From Piscinibacter sp. (GTDB lineage: Bacteria > Pseudomonadota > Gammaproteobacteria > Burkholderiales > Burkholderiaceae_C): a stretch of DNA of 64,000 nucleotides. Both the position numbers and the translations under genes were made by a program. The DNA lies in contig JAHBZL010000022.1 in NCBI GenBank assembly GCA_019635485.1, positions 1-64,000 of the forward strand, written 5' to 3'. Shown here piece after piece: positions 19,099 to 28,596 of the stretch. How positions within the stretch are numbered: the first letter of the stretch is position 1; the number at the start of each line of letters is the position of its first letter. Under the pieces are notes generated by a model. That model worked only from the letters and a program-made list of their open reading frames with translations, had not been told where the DNA came from and made no database searches.

Positions 19099-20096
19099 GG
19101 TTGTCTCTCGTTCTTCTCGAGCGCGCGGATGCGCTCGCGCAGCGTGTGCAGCTGCCGCAGCGTCGCGGCGTTCTTCTCCCAGGCCGCATTGTCGTCGATG
19201 GGAAAGACGCCGCTGTACTGCCCGGGCTGGCGGATCGAGCGCATCACCACCGAGGCGGCCGAGATGTGGACGTGGTCCGCCAGCATCAGGTGGCCGAGCA
19301 CGATGGCGCCGCCGCCGACGGTGCAGTAGGCGCCGATCGTCGCGCTGCCGGCGATGCCGACGCAGCCGGCCATCGCGGTGTGCCGGCCGATGCGCACGTT
19401 GTGGCCGATCTGGATCAGGTTGTCGAGCTTGACCCCGTCCTCGATCACCGTGTCCTCGAGCGCGCCGCGGTCGATGCAGGTGTTGGCGCCGATCTCGACG
19501 TCGTCGCCGATGCGCACCGCGCCGAGCTGCTCGATCTTCTCGTAGCGCAGACCGCCGTCCTCGCGCACCGGCGCGAAGCCGAAACCGTCCGCCCCGATCA
19601 CCACGCCGCCGTGCACGATGCCGCGCGCGCCGATCGAGCAGCCTTCACCGAGCGTGACGCGCGGCGCGAGCCGCGTGCCCGCGCCGACCCGGGCGCCGGC
19701 GCCAACGAAGCAGAACGCGCCGATCGACGCGTCCGGCGCGATCTCGGCCGTCGGGTCGACCACCGCGCTCGGGTGGACGCCCGGCGCGGGCGGCGGGCGC
19801 ACGCGGGCCGCCCACCACTGCGTCAGCCGCGCGAAGTAGTGGTACGGGTCGGGGGTGACGATCGCGGCGCCGCCGCGGGCGCCCGCCGCGTCGCGCATGC
19901 CCGGCGCGACGATCACGCAGCCGGCGGCCGTCGTCTGCAGCTGGCTGGCGTAGCGCGGGTTGGCGAGGAAGGCGATCGTCGAGGGGTCGGCCGTCTCGAG
20001 CGGCCCGATGCGGCGGATGCGCAGCCCGGCGTCGCCGATCAGTTCGCCGCCGAGCTGCCCGGCGATGTCGCGCAGAGCAACATCGAGCGGCGGCAT
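19095..20096 (-). CDS. lpxD: UDP-3-O-(3-hydroxyacyl)glucosamine N-acyltransferase
   Basis: A 333-residue trimeric beta-helix acyltransferase for the third committed step of lipid A synthesis. The N-terminal uridine-binding domain (1-100) includes [13 protein letters not shown]; hexapeptide repeats fill 105-300; [13 protein letters not shown] is the LpxD signature, and the catalytic His is in [19 protein letters not shown]. The C-terminal helix ([20 protein letters not shown]) binds acyl carrier protein. It lies 3 bases after the skp stop and overlaps fabZ by 4 bases. Confidence 0.97.
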   Translation of the reverse strand: MPPLDVALRDIAGQLGGELIGDAGLRIRRIGPLETADPSTIAFLANPRYASQLQTTAAGCVIVAPGMRDAAGARGGAAIVTPDPYHYFARLTQWWAARVRPPPAPGVHPSAVVDPTAEIAPDASIGAFCFVGAGARVGAGTRLAPRVTLGEGCSIGARGIVHGGVVIGADGFGFAPVREDGGLRYEKIEQLGAVRIGDDVEIGANTCIDRGALEDTVIEDGVKLDNLIQIGHNVRIGRHTAMAGCVGIAGSATIGAYCTVGGGAIVLGHLMLADHVHISAASVVMRSIRQPGQYSGVFPIDDNAAWEKNAATLRQLHTLRERIRALEKNERQP

Positions 20097-20099
20097 GGC

Positions 20100-20618
20100 T
20101 TACTTGGAGGCCGGTGCCTGCGCGTTCAGCGCCTTGATCACCTTGTCGGTGATGTCGATGCGCGGGCCGGCGAACACCGCCTCCTGCACGATCAGGTCGT
20201 ACTTCTCGCTGTCGAAGATCTGCTTCATCACCTTGTTGGCGCGCTCGACGACCGAGGCAAGTTCCTCGTTCTTGCGCTGGGTGAGGTCTTCCTGGAACTC
20301 GCGGCGCTTGCGCTGGAACTCGCGGTCCTGCTCGACCAGCTCGCGCTGGCGGCGCGTGCGCTCGCCTTCGGACAGCGTCGGCGCATCCTTGTCGAGCTTC
20401 TCGCCGGCGGCCTTCAGCTTGCTCGCCAGCTCGGCGACTTCCTTCTCGCGCCGGCCGAACTCCGCTTCGAGCTTGGCCTGTGCCGCCTTCGCCGGCGCGG
20501 CGTCGCGCAGCACGCGGTCGGCATTGACGTAGCCGATCTTCAGTTCCTGGGCCTGCGCACCCAGTGCGGCGGCGAACAGCAGGGCTGCCGTCGCCGACTT
20601 CAGCAGGGAGGTATTCAT
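20100..20618 (-). CDS. skp: Periplasmic chaperone Skp (OmpH)
   Basis: A 172-residue exported chaperone that holds unfolded outer-membrane proteins in the periplasm for delivery to the Bam complex. A Sec signal (LLKSATAALLFAAALGAQAQ) precedes the OmpH start ELKIGYVNADRVL. The middle, about 45-130, is a long charged coiled coil (the Skp tentacles), followed by KYDLIVQEAVFAGPRIDITDKVI-type strand and helix (a typical OmpH tail). ATG 20618 is preferred over TTG 20621; it overlaps the bamA stop as TGATG, implying coupled translation. Confidence 0.95.
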   Translation of the reverse strand: MNTSLLKSATAALLFAAALGAQAQELKIGYVNADRVLRDAAPAKAAQAKLEAEFGRREKEVAELASKLKAAGEKLDKDAPTLSEGERTRRQRELVEQDREFQRKRREFQEDLTQRKNEELASVVERANKVMKQIFDSEKYDLIVQEAVFAGPRIDITDKVIKALNAQAPASK

Positions 20619-22921
20619 CAAAACGCGGTCCCGATCTGGAATTGAAGTCTCTGGATTCTATCGTTGGGCTGTTTGCGGATCGGCGTGCCGTAGCTCAGCT
20701 TCAGCGGGCCGACCGGCGAGATCCAGCTCAGGCCGATGCCGGCGGAGGCACGCAGGCTGTCGACCGTGATCTTCTCCTTTTCGCCCCACACGTTGCCCGC
20801 GTCGACGTAGCCGAACACACGCAGCGTGCGGTCGTTGCCGGCACCCGGCACCGGAACGTAGAGCTCGGAGTTCAGGTTGAAGCGCCGGTTCCCGCCGATG
20901 TAAGCACCGGTGACGTCGGACGGGCCGAGCGAACCCTGGTCGAAGGCCCGCACGGTGCCGAGGCCGCCGCCGTAGAAGTTCTTGAACACCGGGTACTGCT
21001 TGCCGCCCAGGCCCTTGCCGTAGCCCAGTTCGCTGTTGATCGCGAAGGTGAACTGGCGCGTGATCGGCCAGTAGTGCTGGTACTGCAGGTTGGTGCGCAG
21101 GTAGCGCGTGTCGCCGGTGAATCCCCAGTCGATGTTGACGCGCTTGTAGCTGCCGTCGTTGGGCACCAGCGCGCTGTCGCGCTCGTCGCGTGTCCAGCCG
21201 ATCGTCAGCGGGAAGGTGTGGCTGACGGCGCCGAAGTTGACCCGGTACAGGTACAGGTTGTTCGGCATCGCGTTGGTGCCGCGGATCTCGGTCCGCTCCG
21301 CGCCGATGCCGAAGAACACCGTGTCGTACTCGGAGAACGGCACGCCGAAGCGGATCGATGCGCCCGGCGTGACCAGCTGGTACTGCTCGCCCTGGCTGTT
21401 GATCGGCTTGGTGGTGCGGTAGTAGAGGTCGATCGAGCGCGAGATGCCGTCGATCGTGAAGTACGGGTCCACCGTGCTGAGCACCAGCGTGCGGCTGCTC
21501 TTGCTGGTGTTGATCTCCAGGCCCAGGTAGTTGCCGGAGCCGAACACGTTCTCCTGCTTGATCGACGCCGTCAGCGACAGCCGGTCGGCCGACGAGAAGC
21601 CGGCACCCAGCAGCAGGTTGCCGGTCGGCTTCTCCTTGATCGACACCGTCAGGTCCACCTGGTCGGCCGTGCCCGGCACCTCGTTGGTGTCGACGGTGAC
21701 CTCGCTGAAGTAGCCGAGGCGGTCGACCCGGTCGCGCGAGAGCTTGATCTTGTTGCCGTCGTACCAGGACGACTCGAACTGGCGGAACTCGCGCCGCACC
21801 ACCTCGTCGCGCGTGCGGCTGTTGCCGGCGACGCTGATGCGCCGGACGTAGACGCGGCGCGACGGCTCGGCGACGAGCGTGACCACCACCTGGCCGGTGG
21901 CGCGGTCGATGTCCGGCCGTGCGTCGATGCGCGCGAAGGCATAACCGAAGGTGCCGAAGCGCTCGGAGAAGGCCTTGGTCGTCTCGGTCACCGTCTCGGC
22001 CCGGTAGGGCTCGCCCGGCTTGATCTTGACCAGCGTCTTGAAGTCCTCTTCCTTGCCGAGGTAGTCACCCTCCAGGCGGACCGCCGTCACCGTGTAGGGC
22101 TGGCCCTCGGTGATGTTGATCGTGATCGTGATGTCCTGCTTGTCCGGCGAGATCGCGACCTGCGTCGAATCGACGTTGAACTCGAGGAAGCCGCGGTTCA
22201 GGTAGTAGGCGCGCAGCGTCTCCAGGTCGGCGTTCAGCTTGGAGCGCGAGTAGCGGTCGGCCTTGGTGTACCAGTTCAGCCAGCCGCCGTCGTTCAGGTC
22301 GAACAGGCCCTTCAGCGTGCCCTCCGAGAAGGCCTTGTTGCCGACGATGCGGATCTCGCTGATCTTGGCCGCCGAGCCTTCGGTGATTGTGAAGGTGACG
22401 TTGACGCGGTTGCGCTCCAGCGGCGTCACCGTCGTGACCACCTCGGCGCCGTACAGGCTGCGCGTCAGGTACTGGCGCTTGAGCTCCTGCTCGGCGCGGT
22501 CGGCCAGCGCCTTGTCGAACGGCAGGCCTTCGCCGATGCCGAAGTCCTTCAGCGACTTGATCAGCGTGTCCTTGTCGAACTCCTTCAGGCCGGCGAACTC
22601 GATCGCCGCGATCACCGAGCGCTCCTCGACGATCACGATGACGACACCGTCCTCGATGTCGATGCGTACGTCCTTGAACAGGCCGGTCGCGAACAGCGCG
22701 CGCAGCGCGGCCGCACCCTTCTCGTCGTTGTAGAGGTCGCCGATGCGGAACGGCAGCGACGCGAACACGGTGCCGGCGTCGGTGCGCTGCAGGCCCTCGA
22801 CGCGGATGTCCTTCAGCGTGAAGGGCTCGACCGCCCACGCCGAGCCGGCGCCGAGGGCGGCGGCGAGGGCGAGGCTGAGGACGGTGGGACGAAGAAAGGA
22901 CGCGCGGGAGGCAGGACGCAT
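20618..22921 (-). CDS. bamA: Outer-membrane protein assembly factor BamA
   Basis: A 767-residue Omp85 protein, the core of the machine that inserts beta-barrel proteins into the outer membrane. A signal peptide (to about residue 30, ending SAWA) is followed by five POTRA domains (about 32-430) and a 16-strand barrel ending in Phe (FQIGTAF). The loop-6 motif reads VRAF rather than the VRGF/Y of E. coli. POTRA1 begins FTLKDIRVEGLQRTDAGTVF. It lies between rseP and skp, an order also seen in enteric bacteria; bamB and bamD are also in this window. Confidence 0.97.
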   Translation of the reverse strand: MRPASRASFLRPTVLSLALAAALGAGSAWAVEPFTLKDIRVEGLQRTDAGTVFASLPFRIGDLYNDEKGAAALRALFATGLFKDVRIDIEDGVVIVIVEERSVIAAIEFAGLKEFDKDTLIKSLKDFGIGEGLPFDKALADRAEQELKRQYLTRSLYGAEVVTTVTPLERNRVNVTFTITEGSAAKISEIRIVGNKAFSEGTLKGLFDLNDGGWLNWYTKADRYSRSKLNADLETLRAYYLNRGFLEFNVDSTQVAISPDKQDITITINITEGQPYTVTAVRLEGDYLGKEEDFKTLVKIKPGEPYRAETVTETTKAFSERFGTFGYAFARIDARPDIDRATGQVVVTLVAEPSRRVYVRRISVAGNSRTRDEVVRREFRQFESSWYDGNKIKLSRDRVDRLGYFSEVTVDTNEVPGTADQVDLTVSIKEKPTGNLLLGAGFSSADRLSLTASIKQENVFGSGNYLGLEINTSKSSRTLVLSTVDPYFTIDGISRSIDLYYRTTKPINSQGEQYQLVTPGASIRFGVPFSEYDTVFFGIGAERTEIRGTNAMPNNLYLYRVNFGAVSHTFPLTIGWTRDERDSALVPNDGSYKRVNIDWGFTGDTRYLRTNLQYQHYWPITRQFTFAINSELGYGKGLGGKQYPVFKNFYGGGLGTVRAFDQGSLGPSDVTGAYIGGNRRFNLNSELYVPVPGAGNDRTLRVFGYVDAGNVWGEKEKITVDSLRASAGIGLSWISPVGPLKLSYGTPIRKQPNDRIQRLQFQIGTAF

Positions 22922-22933
22922 GCGGTGGGGGGT

Positions 22934-24301
22934 TTATTGCAGGCCCAGCAGGCGGGCCACGTCGTTGTAGAGAGCCAGGGACATCATCATCAGCATGATG
23001 GCCACCCCGCCACGCTGCAGCCGTTCGAGCCACAAGTCTGACACCGGCCGCCCCGTCACACCCTCGAACAGATAATACATGAGGTGTCCGCCGTCGAGCA
23101 TCGGCAGCGGCAGCAGGTTCAGCACGCCGAGGCTGACACTGACCACCGCGAGAAAGCCCAGGTAGTAGGCCAGTCCGAGCTGCACCGACTGCCCGGCGTA
23201 GTCGGCGATCGTCAGCGGGCCGCTGAGGTTCTTCAGCGAGGCTTCGCCGATCAGCATCTTGCCGAGCATCTTCAGCGTCAGCGTCGACATCTCCCAGGTG
23301 CGCGACACAGCGCGTGACAAACCTTCCAGCGCGCCGTAGCGCACCTTCACCATCTGCGGCGGCTGGCCCGGGTACAACTCGGCGCGGCCGATCGTGCGCT
23401 CGCCCTCCTGCGCGATCGCCGGCGTCAGCGTCAGCTCCAGCACCTGGCCGCCGCGCTCGACGCGCCAGGCCATCGGCTGCGCGGTGCCGCTCGCGCCGCT
23501 GGCGCGGATCAGGTCGCGGATGCGCGTCGCATCGGCGATCGGCTGGCCGTCGATCGACAGCACGCGGTCGCCGGCCTGCAGGCCGGCCTGCGCCGCCGGG
23601 CCGCCCGCCTTCACCTCGCCGAGCACCGGCTCGCTGAAGGCCGGGCCGAGACCGATGCGGCGCATCAGCGCGGCATCGACCTCGCGCGCGCCGAGCGTGT
23701 CCAGCGCCAGCACGATGCGCCGCTGGCCGTGCCCTTGGGCGTCGGTGAGCAGCAGGTGCAGCGCCCGCCCGTTCAGCACCGACTGGGTCAGCTGCCAGCG
23801 CAGGTCGGTCATCGAGGCCAGGTCGTGCCACTCCTGTCCGTCCGCGGACCAGGCGCGCGCCCAGTCGCCGCTGCGCTGGCCGGCGCTCTCGGCCAGGCTG
23901 CCGGCGGCCGGCGGACCCATCAGCGCCTTCGGCTCGTCCAGGCCGATCCAGTGCGCCGCGGCGTACAGCAGCACCGCCAGCAGCAGGTTCGCCAGCGGCC
24001 CGGCCGCCACCACCGCCGTGCGCTGCCAGAGCGGCTTGCGGTTGAAGGCGCCGCCGAGCTCGCCCGGCGCCACCGGCCCCTCGCGTTCGTCCAGCATGCG
24101 CACGTAGCCGCCCAGCGGCAGCATCGAGACGACGAACTCGGTGCTGTCGGGCGTCGCCTGGCGGCGCCACAGCACCCGGCCGAAGCCGACCGAGAAGCGC
24201 AGCACCTTCACGCCGCAGGCCACCGCAACGCGGTAGTGGCCGTACTCGTGGATCACGATCAGCACGGCCAGGGTGAGGATGAAGGCGGCGAGGGTGATCA
24301 T
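22934..24301 (-). CDS. rseP: Site-2 intramembrane zinc metalloprotease RseP
   Basis: A 455-residue inner-membrane protease. In its family RseP cuts anti-sigma factor RseA after a first cleavage, releasing sigma E when outer-membrane assembly fails. Transmembrane helix 1 holds the zinc motif H18-E-Y-G-H22; the third zinc ligand is in LLPLPMLDGGHLMYY near residue 400. Two PDZ domains lie between (about 115-310; GLQAGDRVLSIDGQPI is clear). Its start overlaps the dxr stop by 4 bases, and bamA follows 12 bases downstream, linking the stress protease to the machine it monitors. Confidence 0.96.
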   Translation of the reverse strand: MITLAAFILTLAVLIVIHEYGHYRVAVACGVKVLRFSVGFGRVLWRRQATPDSTEFVVSMLPLGGYVRMLDEREGPVAPGELGGAFNRKPLWQRTAVVAAGPLANLLLAVLLYAAAHWIGLDEPKALMGPPAAGSLAESAGQRSGDWARAWSADGQEWHDLASMTDLRWQLTQSVLNGRALHLLLTDAQGHGQRRIVLALDTLGAREVDAALMRRIGLGPAFSEPVLGEVKAGGPAAQAGLQAGDRVLSIDGQPIADATRIRDLIRASGASGTAQPMAWRVERGGQVLELTLTPAIAQEGERTIGRAELYPGQPPQMVKVRYGALEGLSRAVSRTWEMSTLTLKMLGKMLIGEASLKNLSGPLTIADYAGQSVQLGLAYYLGFLAVVSVSLGVLNLLPLPMLDGGHLMYYLFEGVTGRPVSDLWLERLQRGGVAIMLMMMSLALYNDVARLLGLQ

Positions 24302-25497
24302 CGGGCGAGTTCCTTCACGAACTGCTGCGCCCGGCGGCGCGCGCCGGCGTCGAGGTCGAGCAGCCCGCCGAGCGAGGCTGCGGCGTCGGCGGCAGGGACG
24401 ACGGCCTCGACGGTGTGTGCATTGACGCTGTGAATCTGGTCGAAGCGGATGGTTCCGGCCAGGAATGCGGCGACCGCGACCTCGTTGGCCGCATTGAGCA
24501 CCGCGGTGCTGCCGGCCGGTGCGCGCAAGGCGTCCCAGGCGAGGCCGAGGCCCGGATACAGCGCCAGGTCGGGCGCCGCGAAACTGAGCGCCGCGAGCTG
24601 CGTGAAGTCCAGCGCCGACGCGCCCGACTCGATGCGCTGCGGGAACGACAGCCCGTAGGCGATCGGCACGCGCATGTCGGGCGTGCCGAGCTGTGCGAGA
24701 ACCGAGTTGTCACGGCAGACCACCATCGAATGGATGATGCTCTGCGGGTGGATCACGACGCGGATGCGTTCGGGCGCCAGATCGAACAGCCAGCGCGCCT
24801 CGATCACCTCGAGCGCCTTGTTCATCATCGTGGCCGAGTCGACCGAGATCTTGCGCCCCATCACCCAGTTCGGGTGGGCGCAGGCCTGGTCGGGCGTCAC
24901 GTCGCGCAAGGTGGCCGGGTCGCGGTCGCGGAACGGCCCGCCGGACGCCGTCAGCACGATGTGGTCGATGCGCGAGGCCCAGTTGCCGCGGTCCTCGGGC
25001 AGGCATTGGAAGATCGCCGAGTGCTCGCTGTCGATGGGCAGCAGCGTCGCGCCGCCCGCATGCACGGCGTCCATGAACAGCGCCCCGCCGACCACCAGCG
25101 CCTCCTTGTTGGCCAGCAGCAGGCGCTTGCCGGCGCGGGCCGCGGCGAGGCAGGGTTCGAGGCCGGCCGCCCCGACGATCGCCGCCATCACCGCATCGAC
25201 TTCCGGGTGCGCCGCCAGCTCGACCAGCGCGGCGGGACCGGCGAGCACCTCGGTCGGAACGTCGGCAGCGGCCAGGCGCTCGCGCAATGCGCGGGCACGC
25301 TCAACATCGGGCAGCGCGGCGAAACGCGGCCGCCAGCGCAGGCACTGCTCCGCCAGTTCGTCGACGCGGCTCGCACCGGTCAACGCGAACACCTCGAAGC
25401 GGCCGGGATGGCGCGCGATCACGTCGAGCGTGCTGGTGCCGATCGAACCGGTCGACCCGAGGATGCAGACCTGCAGCGGACGATGCGCGTGGCTCAC
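24298..25497 (-). CDS. dxr: 1-deoxy-D-xylulose-5-phosphate reductoisomerase
   Basis: A 399-residue enzyme that converts DXP to 2-C-methyl-D-erythritol 4-phosphate with NADPH, the first committed step of the MEP isoprenoid pathway. The NADPH-binding ILGSTGSIGTSTLDVI is at the N-terminus; LLLANKEALVVGGALF, LPIDSEHSAIFQCL, TASGGPFRD and GRKISVDSATMMNKALEVIE hold the metal and substrate ligands. Its product pathway feeds UppS two genes upstream, and ispG elsewhere in this window acts later in the same pathway. Confidence 0.97.
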   Translation of the reverse strand: MSHAHRPLQVCILGSTGSIGTSTLDVIARHPGRFEVFALTGASRVDELAEQCLRWRPRFAALPDVERARALRERLAAADVPTEVLAGPAALVELAAHPEVDAVMAAIVGAAGLEPCLAAARAGKRLLLANKEALVVGGALFMDAVHAGGATLLPIDSEHSAIFQCLPEDRGNWASRIDHIVLTASGGPFRDRDPATLRDVTPDQACAHPNWVMGRKISVDSATMMNKALEVIEARWLFDLAPERIRVVIHPQSIIHSMVVCRDNSVLAQLGTPDMRVPIAYGLSFPQRIESGASALDFTQLAALSFAAPDLALYPGLGLAWDALRAPAGSTAVLNAANEVAVAAFLAGTIRFDQIHSVNAHTVEAVVPAADAAASLGGLLDLDAGARRRAQQFVKELAR

Positions 25498-25504
25498 GAC
25501 GACC

Positions 25505-26338
25505 TCACAGCGATGCCAGTGCGAGTGCGATCGGGAACACCGGCAGCAGCGCGTCGATGCGGTCCAGCACGCCGCCGTGGCCGGGCAGCAGCTGGCTGCT
25601 GTCCTTGGCGCCGACGCTGCGCTTGACCAGCGACTCGAACAGGTCGCCCACCACGCTCATCGCCGCCAGGAACACGGTGGCCAGCGCGGCCACCGGCAGG
25701 CCGAGCCGCTCGCCCAGCCGCGTGTACAGGCTGCTGGAGTCGACCGCGACGCTGCGGTCCAGCCAGGCCCAGCCGAGCGCGAGCAGCAGCACCGCCGCCA
25801 TGCCGGTCCACACCCCTTCCCAGCTCTTGCCCGGGCTGATGGCGGGGGCGAGCTTGCGGCGGCCGAAGGCCCGGCCGCCGAAGTAGGCCGCGATGTCCGC
25901 CACCCAGACCAGGCAGAACACCGACAGGATGAAGTTGATGCCGGCCGAGCGCGCATTGGCCAGCGCGAGCCAGGCGGACCCCAGCAGCAGCAGCCCGAGG
26001 GCCCAGCGCAGCGGCGCCGGCAGCCGCGGCCAGCCCTGCGGGCCCTGCCGCAGCGACCAGGCCCCACCCAGCACCCAGGCGCCGGTCGCCAGCCACCAGG
26101 CGCCGGCGGGGGCATGCCCGGTCCAGCCGATCCACAGCGCGGCAGCCCCGGCGGCGGCCAGCAGCAGACCGAGCGCCAGCGAAGCGCCGCCGGCACCGTT
26201 CAGCCTCCCCCACTCCCAGCCGGCGGCACCGATCATCAGCAGCGTGAGCACCGCGAACGGCCACGCGACGGGCGCGAACAGCGCGGGCAGCAACAGCGCC
26301 AGAAGCACGACGGCGGTCACGATGCGCTTGCCGAGCAT
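25505..26338 (-). CDS. cdsA: Phosphatidate cytidylyltransferase
   Basis: A 277-residue inner-membrane enzyme that makes CDP-diacylglycerol from phosphatidate and CTP. ATG 26338 (MLGKRIVTAVVLLALLLPAL) is chosen because the membrane-spanning N-terminus starts there and an upstream extension would be basic and unlike the family. About eight hydrophobic segments are visible. The C-terminal signature GDLFESLVKRSVGAKDSS followed by HGGVLDRIDALL carries the Asp residues that bind metal and CTP. It lies in uppS-cdsA-dxr-rseP order; the 107-base gap upstream holds a repeat-like element. Confidence 0.95.
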   Translation of the reverse strand: MLGKRIVTAVVLLALLLPALFAPVAWPFAVLTLLMIGAAGWEWGRLNGAGGASLALGLLLAAAGAAALWIGWTGHAPAGAWWLATGAWVLGGAWSLRQGPQGWPRLPAPLRWALGLLLLGSAWLALANARSAGINFILSVFCLVWVADIAAYFGGRAFGRRKLAPAISPGKSWEGVWTGMAAVLLLALGWAWLDRSVAVDSSSLYTRLGERLGLPVAALATVFLAAMSVVGDLFESLVKRSVGAKDSSQLLPGHGGVLDRIDALLPVFPIALALASL

Positions 26339-26445
26339 GTCAGGACCGCCCGGCCGCCCGAAGATTCTGACGCGCCCAAGGGCCACGAAGGGGCCCCTTG
26401 GTAGCCCCGGGGCCGCGAACGCAGTGAGCTTGGGGGCGTTTCATT
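26339..26445 (-). repeat. GC-rich repeat-like intergenic element between uppS and cdsA
   Basis: The 107-base gap contains the palindrome AAGGGGCCCCTT (about 26387-26398), a nearby CCCCGGGG (about 26403-26412), and, on the minus strand, CCCCCAAGCTCACTGCGTTC. I recognise the last string as resembling a short extragenic element common between genes in Burkholderiales; this is recalled, not searched. A reading frame of about 34 codons runs across it from an ATG just after the uppS stop (MKRPQAHCVRGPGATKGPLR...), which is probably not a real gene. Confidence 0.45.
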
Positions 26446-27189
26446 TCAGGTACCGGTCGCCGGCAGCGGCGTCGGCTTGACGAGGCCGAAGCGGCGGTCG
26501 CGCGCGGCGAAGTCGGCGATGGCCGCGTCGAGCTCGGCCTCGCCGAAGTCCGGCCACAGGCAATCGGTGAAGACCAGCTCGGAGTACGCCGCCTGCCAGA
26601 GCAGGAAGTTGCTGATGCGCAGCTCGCCGCCGGTGCGGATCAGCAGATCCGGGTCGGGCGCTTCCGCGAGCGCCATGTAGCGGCTCAGCGTCGTTTCGTC
26701 CAGGCGATCCGGGTCGATGCCTTCGCGCATCGCCCGCTGGCAGGCCTGCATCACGTCCCAGCGACCGCCGTAGGCGAACGCCACCCACAGCGTGATGCGC
26801 GTGTTCGCGGCGGTCGCTCCCTCGGCCCGGTCGCAGGCCGCCCGCAGCTTGTCGGTGAGCTGGTCGCGGTCGCCGATCATGCGGATGCGCACGCCGTGCG
26901 TGGCCAGCTTGGCGAGGTACTTCTCGACCGCCACCAGCACCAGCCCCATCAGGAACGACACCTCCTCGGCCGGCCGCTTCCAGTTCTCGGACGAGAACGC
27001 GAACACGGTGAGGTGCTCGATGCCGCGATCCGCGCAGGCGAGCACGGTGCGCACGAGGGCGTCGACGCCGGCCTTGTGGCCGAAGACGCGCGGCAGGAAG
27101 CGCCGCTTGGCCCAGCGACCGTTGCCGTCCATCACGATGGCGACGTGGCGCGGAACGGCGACCGGCGGATTCACAGGGGACGAGGGCAA
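26446..27189 (-). CDS. uppS: Isoprenyl transferase (undecaprenyl diphosphate synthase)
   Basis: A 247-residue cis-prenyltransferase that extends farnesyl diphosphate with isopentenyl diphosphate to the C55 carrier lipid for peptidoglycan and O-antigen. Motifs are HVAIVMDGNGRWAKRR (Mg-binding Asp), FAFSSENWKRP and IRTGGELRISNFLLWQ. No ATG exists near the N-terminus: TTG 27189 (MPSSPVNPP) or GTG 27174 are the options, neither with a strong ribosome site; frr ends 16 bases upstream, so translation may be coupled. It uses the output of the MEP pathway whose dxr gene is two genes downstream. Confidence 0.93.
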   Translation of the reverse strand: MPSSPVNPPVAVPRHVAIVMDGNGRWAKRRFLPRVFGHKAGVDALVRTVLACADRGIEHLTVFAFSSENWKRPAEEVSFLMGLVLVAVEKYLAKLATHGVRIRMIGDRDQLTDKLRAACDRAEGATAANTRITLWVAFAYGGRWDVMQACQRAMREGIDPDRLDETTLSRYMALAEAPDPDLLIRTGGELRISNFLLWQAAYSELVFTDCLWPDFGEAELDAAIADFAARDRRFGLVKPTPLPATGT

Positions 27190-27205
27190 ACCAGCGGATG
27201 GCGGT

Positions 27206-27766
27206 TCAGACCGCCATGATCTCGGCTTCCTTGGACGCGATCAGCCGGTCGACCTCGGCGATCGTGCCGTCGGTCAGGCGCTGCAGCTGCTCGAGTGCAC
27301 GACGCTCCTCGTCCTCGCCGATCTCCTTGTCCTTGAGCAGCTTCTTCAGGTGCTCGTTGGCGTCGCGCCGCAGGTTGCGCACCGCGATGCGGGCCTCTTC
27401 GCCGGCGTGGCGAACGACCTTGGTCAGGTCGCGGCGGCGCTCCTCGGTCAGCGCCGGCATCGGCACGCGCAGCAGGTCGCCCTGGGCCGACGGGTTCAGC
27501 CCCAGATCGGACTCGCGGATCGCCTTCTCGATCTTGGCGCCCATGCCCTTCTCCCAGGGCTGCACGCTGATCGTGCGGGCGTCCAGCAGCGTCACGTTCG
27601 CCACCTGGCTGATCGGCACCATCGAACCGTAGTAGTCCAGATGCACCTGGTCGAGGATGCCCGGATGGGCGCGGCCGGTGCGGATCTTCACCAGCTCGTT
27701 CTTGAACGCATCGATCGTCTTGGCCATCTTGGCCTCGGCGTTCTTGCGGATGTCGGCAACAGTCAT
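27206..27766 (-). CDS. frr: Ribosome recycling factor
   Basis: A 186-residue protein that, with EF-G, splits the post-termination ribosome. Length and sequence match the family: an N-terminal helix ([26 protein letters not shown], read as two parts), the small domain with [18 protein letters not shown] and [10 protein letters not shown], and a C-terminal helix bundle ending [14 protein letters not shown]. It sits 24 bases downstream of pyrH in the conserved rpsB-tsf-pyrH-frr order. Confidence 0.97.
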   Translation of the reverse strand: MTVADIRKNAEAKMAKTIDAFKNELVKIRTGRAHPGILDQVHLDYYGSMVPISQVANVTLLDARTISVQPWEKGMGAKIEKAIRESDLGLNPSAQGDLLRVPMPALTEERRRDLTKVVRHAGEEARIAVRNLRRDANEHLKKLLKDKEIGEDEERRALEQLQRLTDGTIAEVDRLIASKEAEIMAV

Positions 27767-27790
27767 GTCGGGCTCCGTTCGGCTCGAACG

Positions 27791-28501
27791 TCACACATGC
27801 ACCAGCGTGCCCTCGTCCTCGCCCTGCACCACGCGCTTGAGCGCGCCGGGCTTGTTGATCGAGAACACCTTGATGGGCAGCTTCTGGTCGCGGCACAGCG
27901 CAAACGCCGTGGCGTCCATCACCTGCAGGTTCTTGATGATCGCCTCGTCGAAGCTGATCTTCGCGTAGCGCGTCGCGGTCGGGTCCTTCTTCGGGTCGGC
28001 GCTGTAGACGCCGTCGACCTTGGTCGCCTTCAGCACCAGCTGGGCGCCGATCTCGGCGCCACGCAGCGCCGCGGCGGTGTCGGTCGTGAAGAACGGATTG
28101 CCGGTGCCGGCCGCGAATACGACGATCTTGCCTTCCTCGAGGTACTGCAGCGCCTTCGGCCGCACGTAGGGCTCGACGACCTGCTCGATCGCGATCGCGC
28201 TCATCACGCGCGCCGTCATGCCCTCCTGGCGCATCGTGTCGGCCAGCGCCAGCGCGTTCATCACGGTGGCGAGCATGCCCATGTAGTCGGCGGTGGCGCG
28301 GTCCATGCCGACCGACCCGCCGGCAACGCCGCGGAAGATGTTCCCGCCGCCGATCACCACCGCCACCTCGCAGCCGAGCTGCGTGATCTCCTGCACCTCG
28401 CGCACCATGCGCACGATCGTCGCGCGGTTGATGCCGTAGGCGTCGTCGCCCATCAGGGCCTCGCCGGAGAGCTTGAGCAGGATGCGCTGGTAGGCGGGCA
28501 T
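27791..28501 (-). CDS. pyrH: UMP kinase
   Basis: A 236-residue hexameric kinase of the amino-acid-kinase fold, making UDP from UMP with [20 protein letters not shown] at the N-terminus, [13 protein letters not shown], the [25 protein letters not shown] UMP region (conserved core [12 protein letters not shown]) and [16 protein letters not shown] are all characteristic. ATG 28501 gives the standard N-terminus. It follows tsf after a 95-base gap with a stable hairpin and precedes frr. Confidence 0.97.
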   Translation of the reverse strand: MPAYQRILLKLSGEALMGDDAYGINRATIVRMVREVQEITQLGCEVAVVIGGGNIFRGVAGGSVGMDRATADYMGMLATVMNALALADTMRQEGMTARVMSAIAIEQVVEPYVRPKALQYLEEGKIVVFAAGTGNPFFTTDTAAALRGAEIGAQLVLKATKVDGVYSADPKKDPTATRYAKISFDEAIIKNLQVMDATAFALCRDQKLPIKVFSINKPGALKRVVQGEDEGTLVHV

Positions 28502-28562
28502 GCGGAAGAGTCCTCGGACTTCGTGGGTCGGGCGGCTCGCAAGTCTAATCGTGGCGGGGGCC

Positions 28563-28583
28563 CCGGGGTCTCGCCGACCCCGG
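28563..28583 (-). other. Stable hairpin between tsf and pyrH
   Basis: CCGGGGTC at 28563-28570 pairs perfectly with GACCCCGG at 28576-28583 around a 5-base loop, just after the tsf stop codon in the sense of transcription. No T-tract follows, so it is more likely a processing or stability element that separates tsf from pyrH levels than a full terminator. Confidence 0.5.
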
Positions 28584-28596
28584 ACCCGGGGCGCGC

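Noticed and set aside
20564..23041. A long plus-strand open frame opposite bamA.
   Set aside because: The minus strand encodes an intact BamA with POTRA and barrel features; the plus-strand frame has no recognisable protein and arises from GC codon bias.
26405..26440. A small open reading frame (about 34 codons) just after uppS.
   Set aside because: It lies in the repeat-like element, lacks a ribosome site, and has no support beyond being open.
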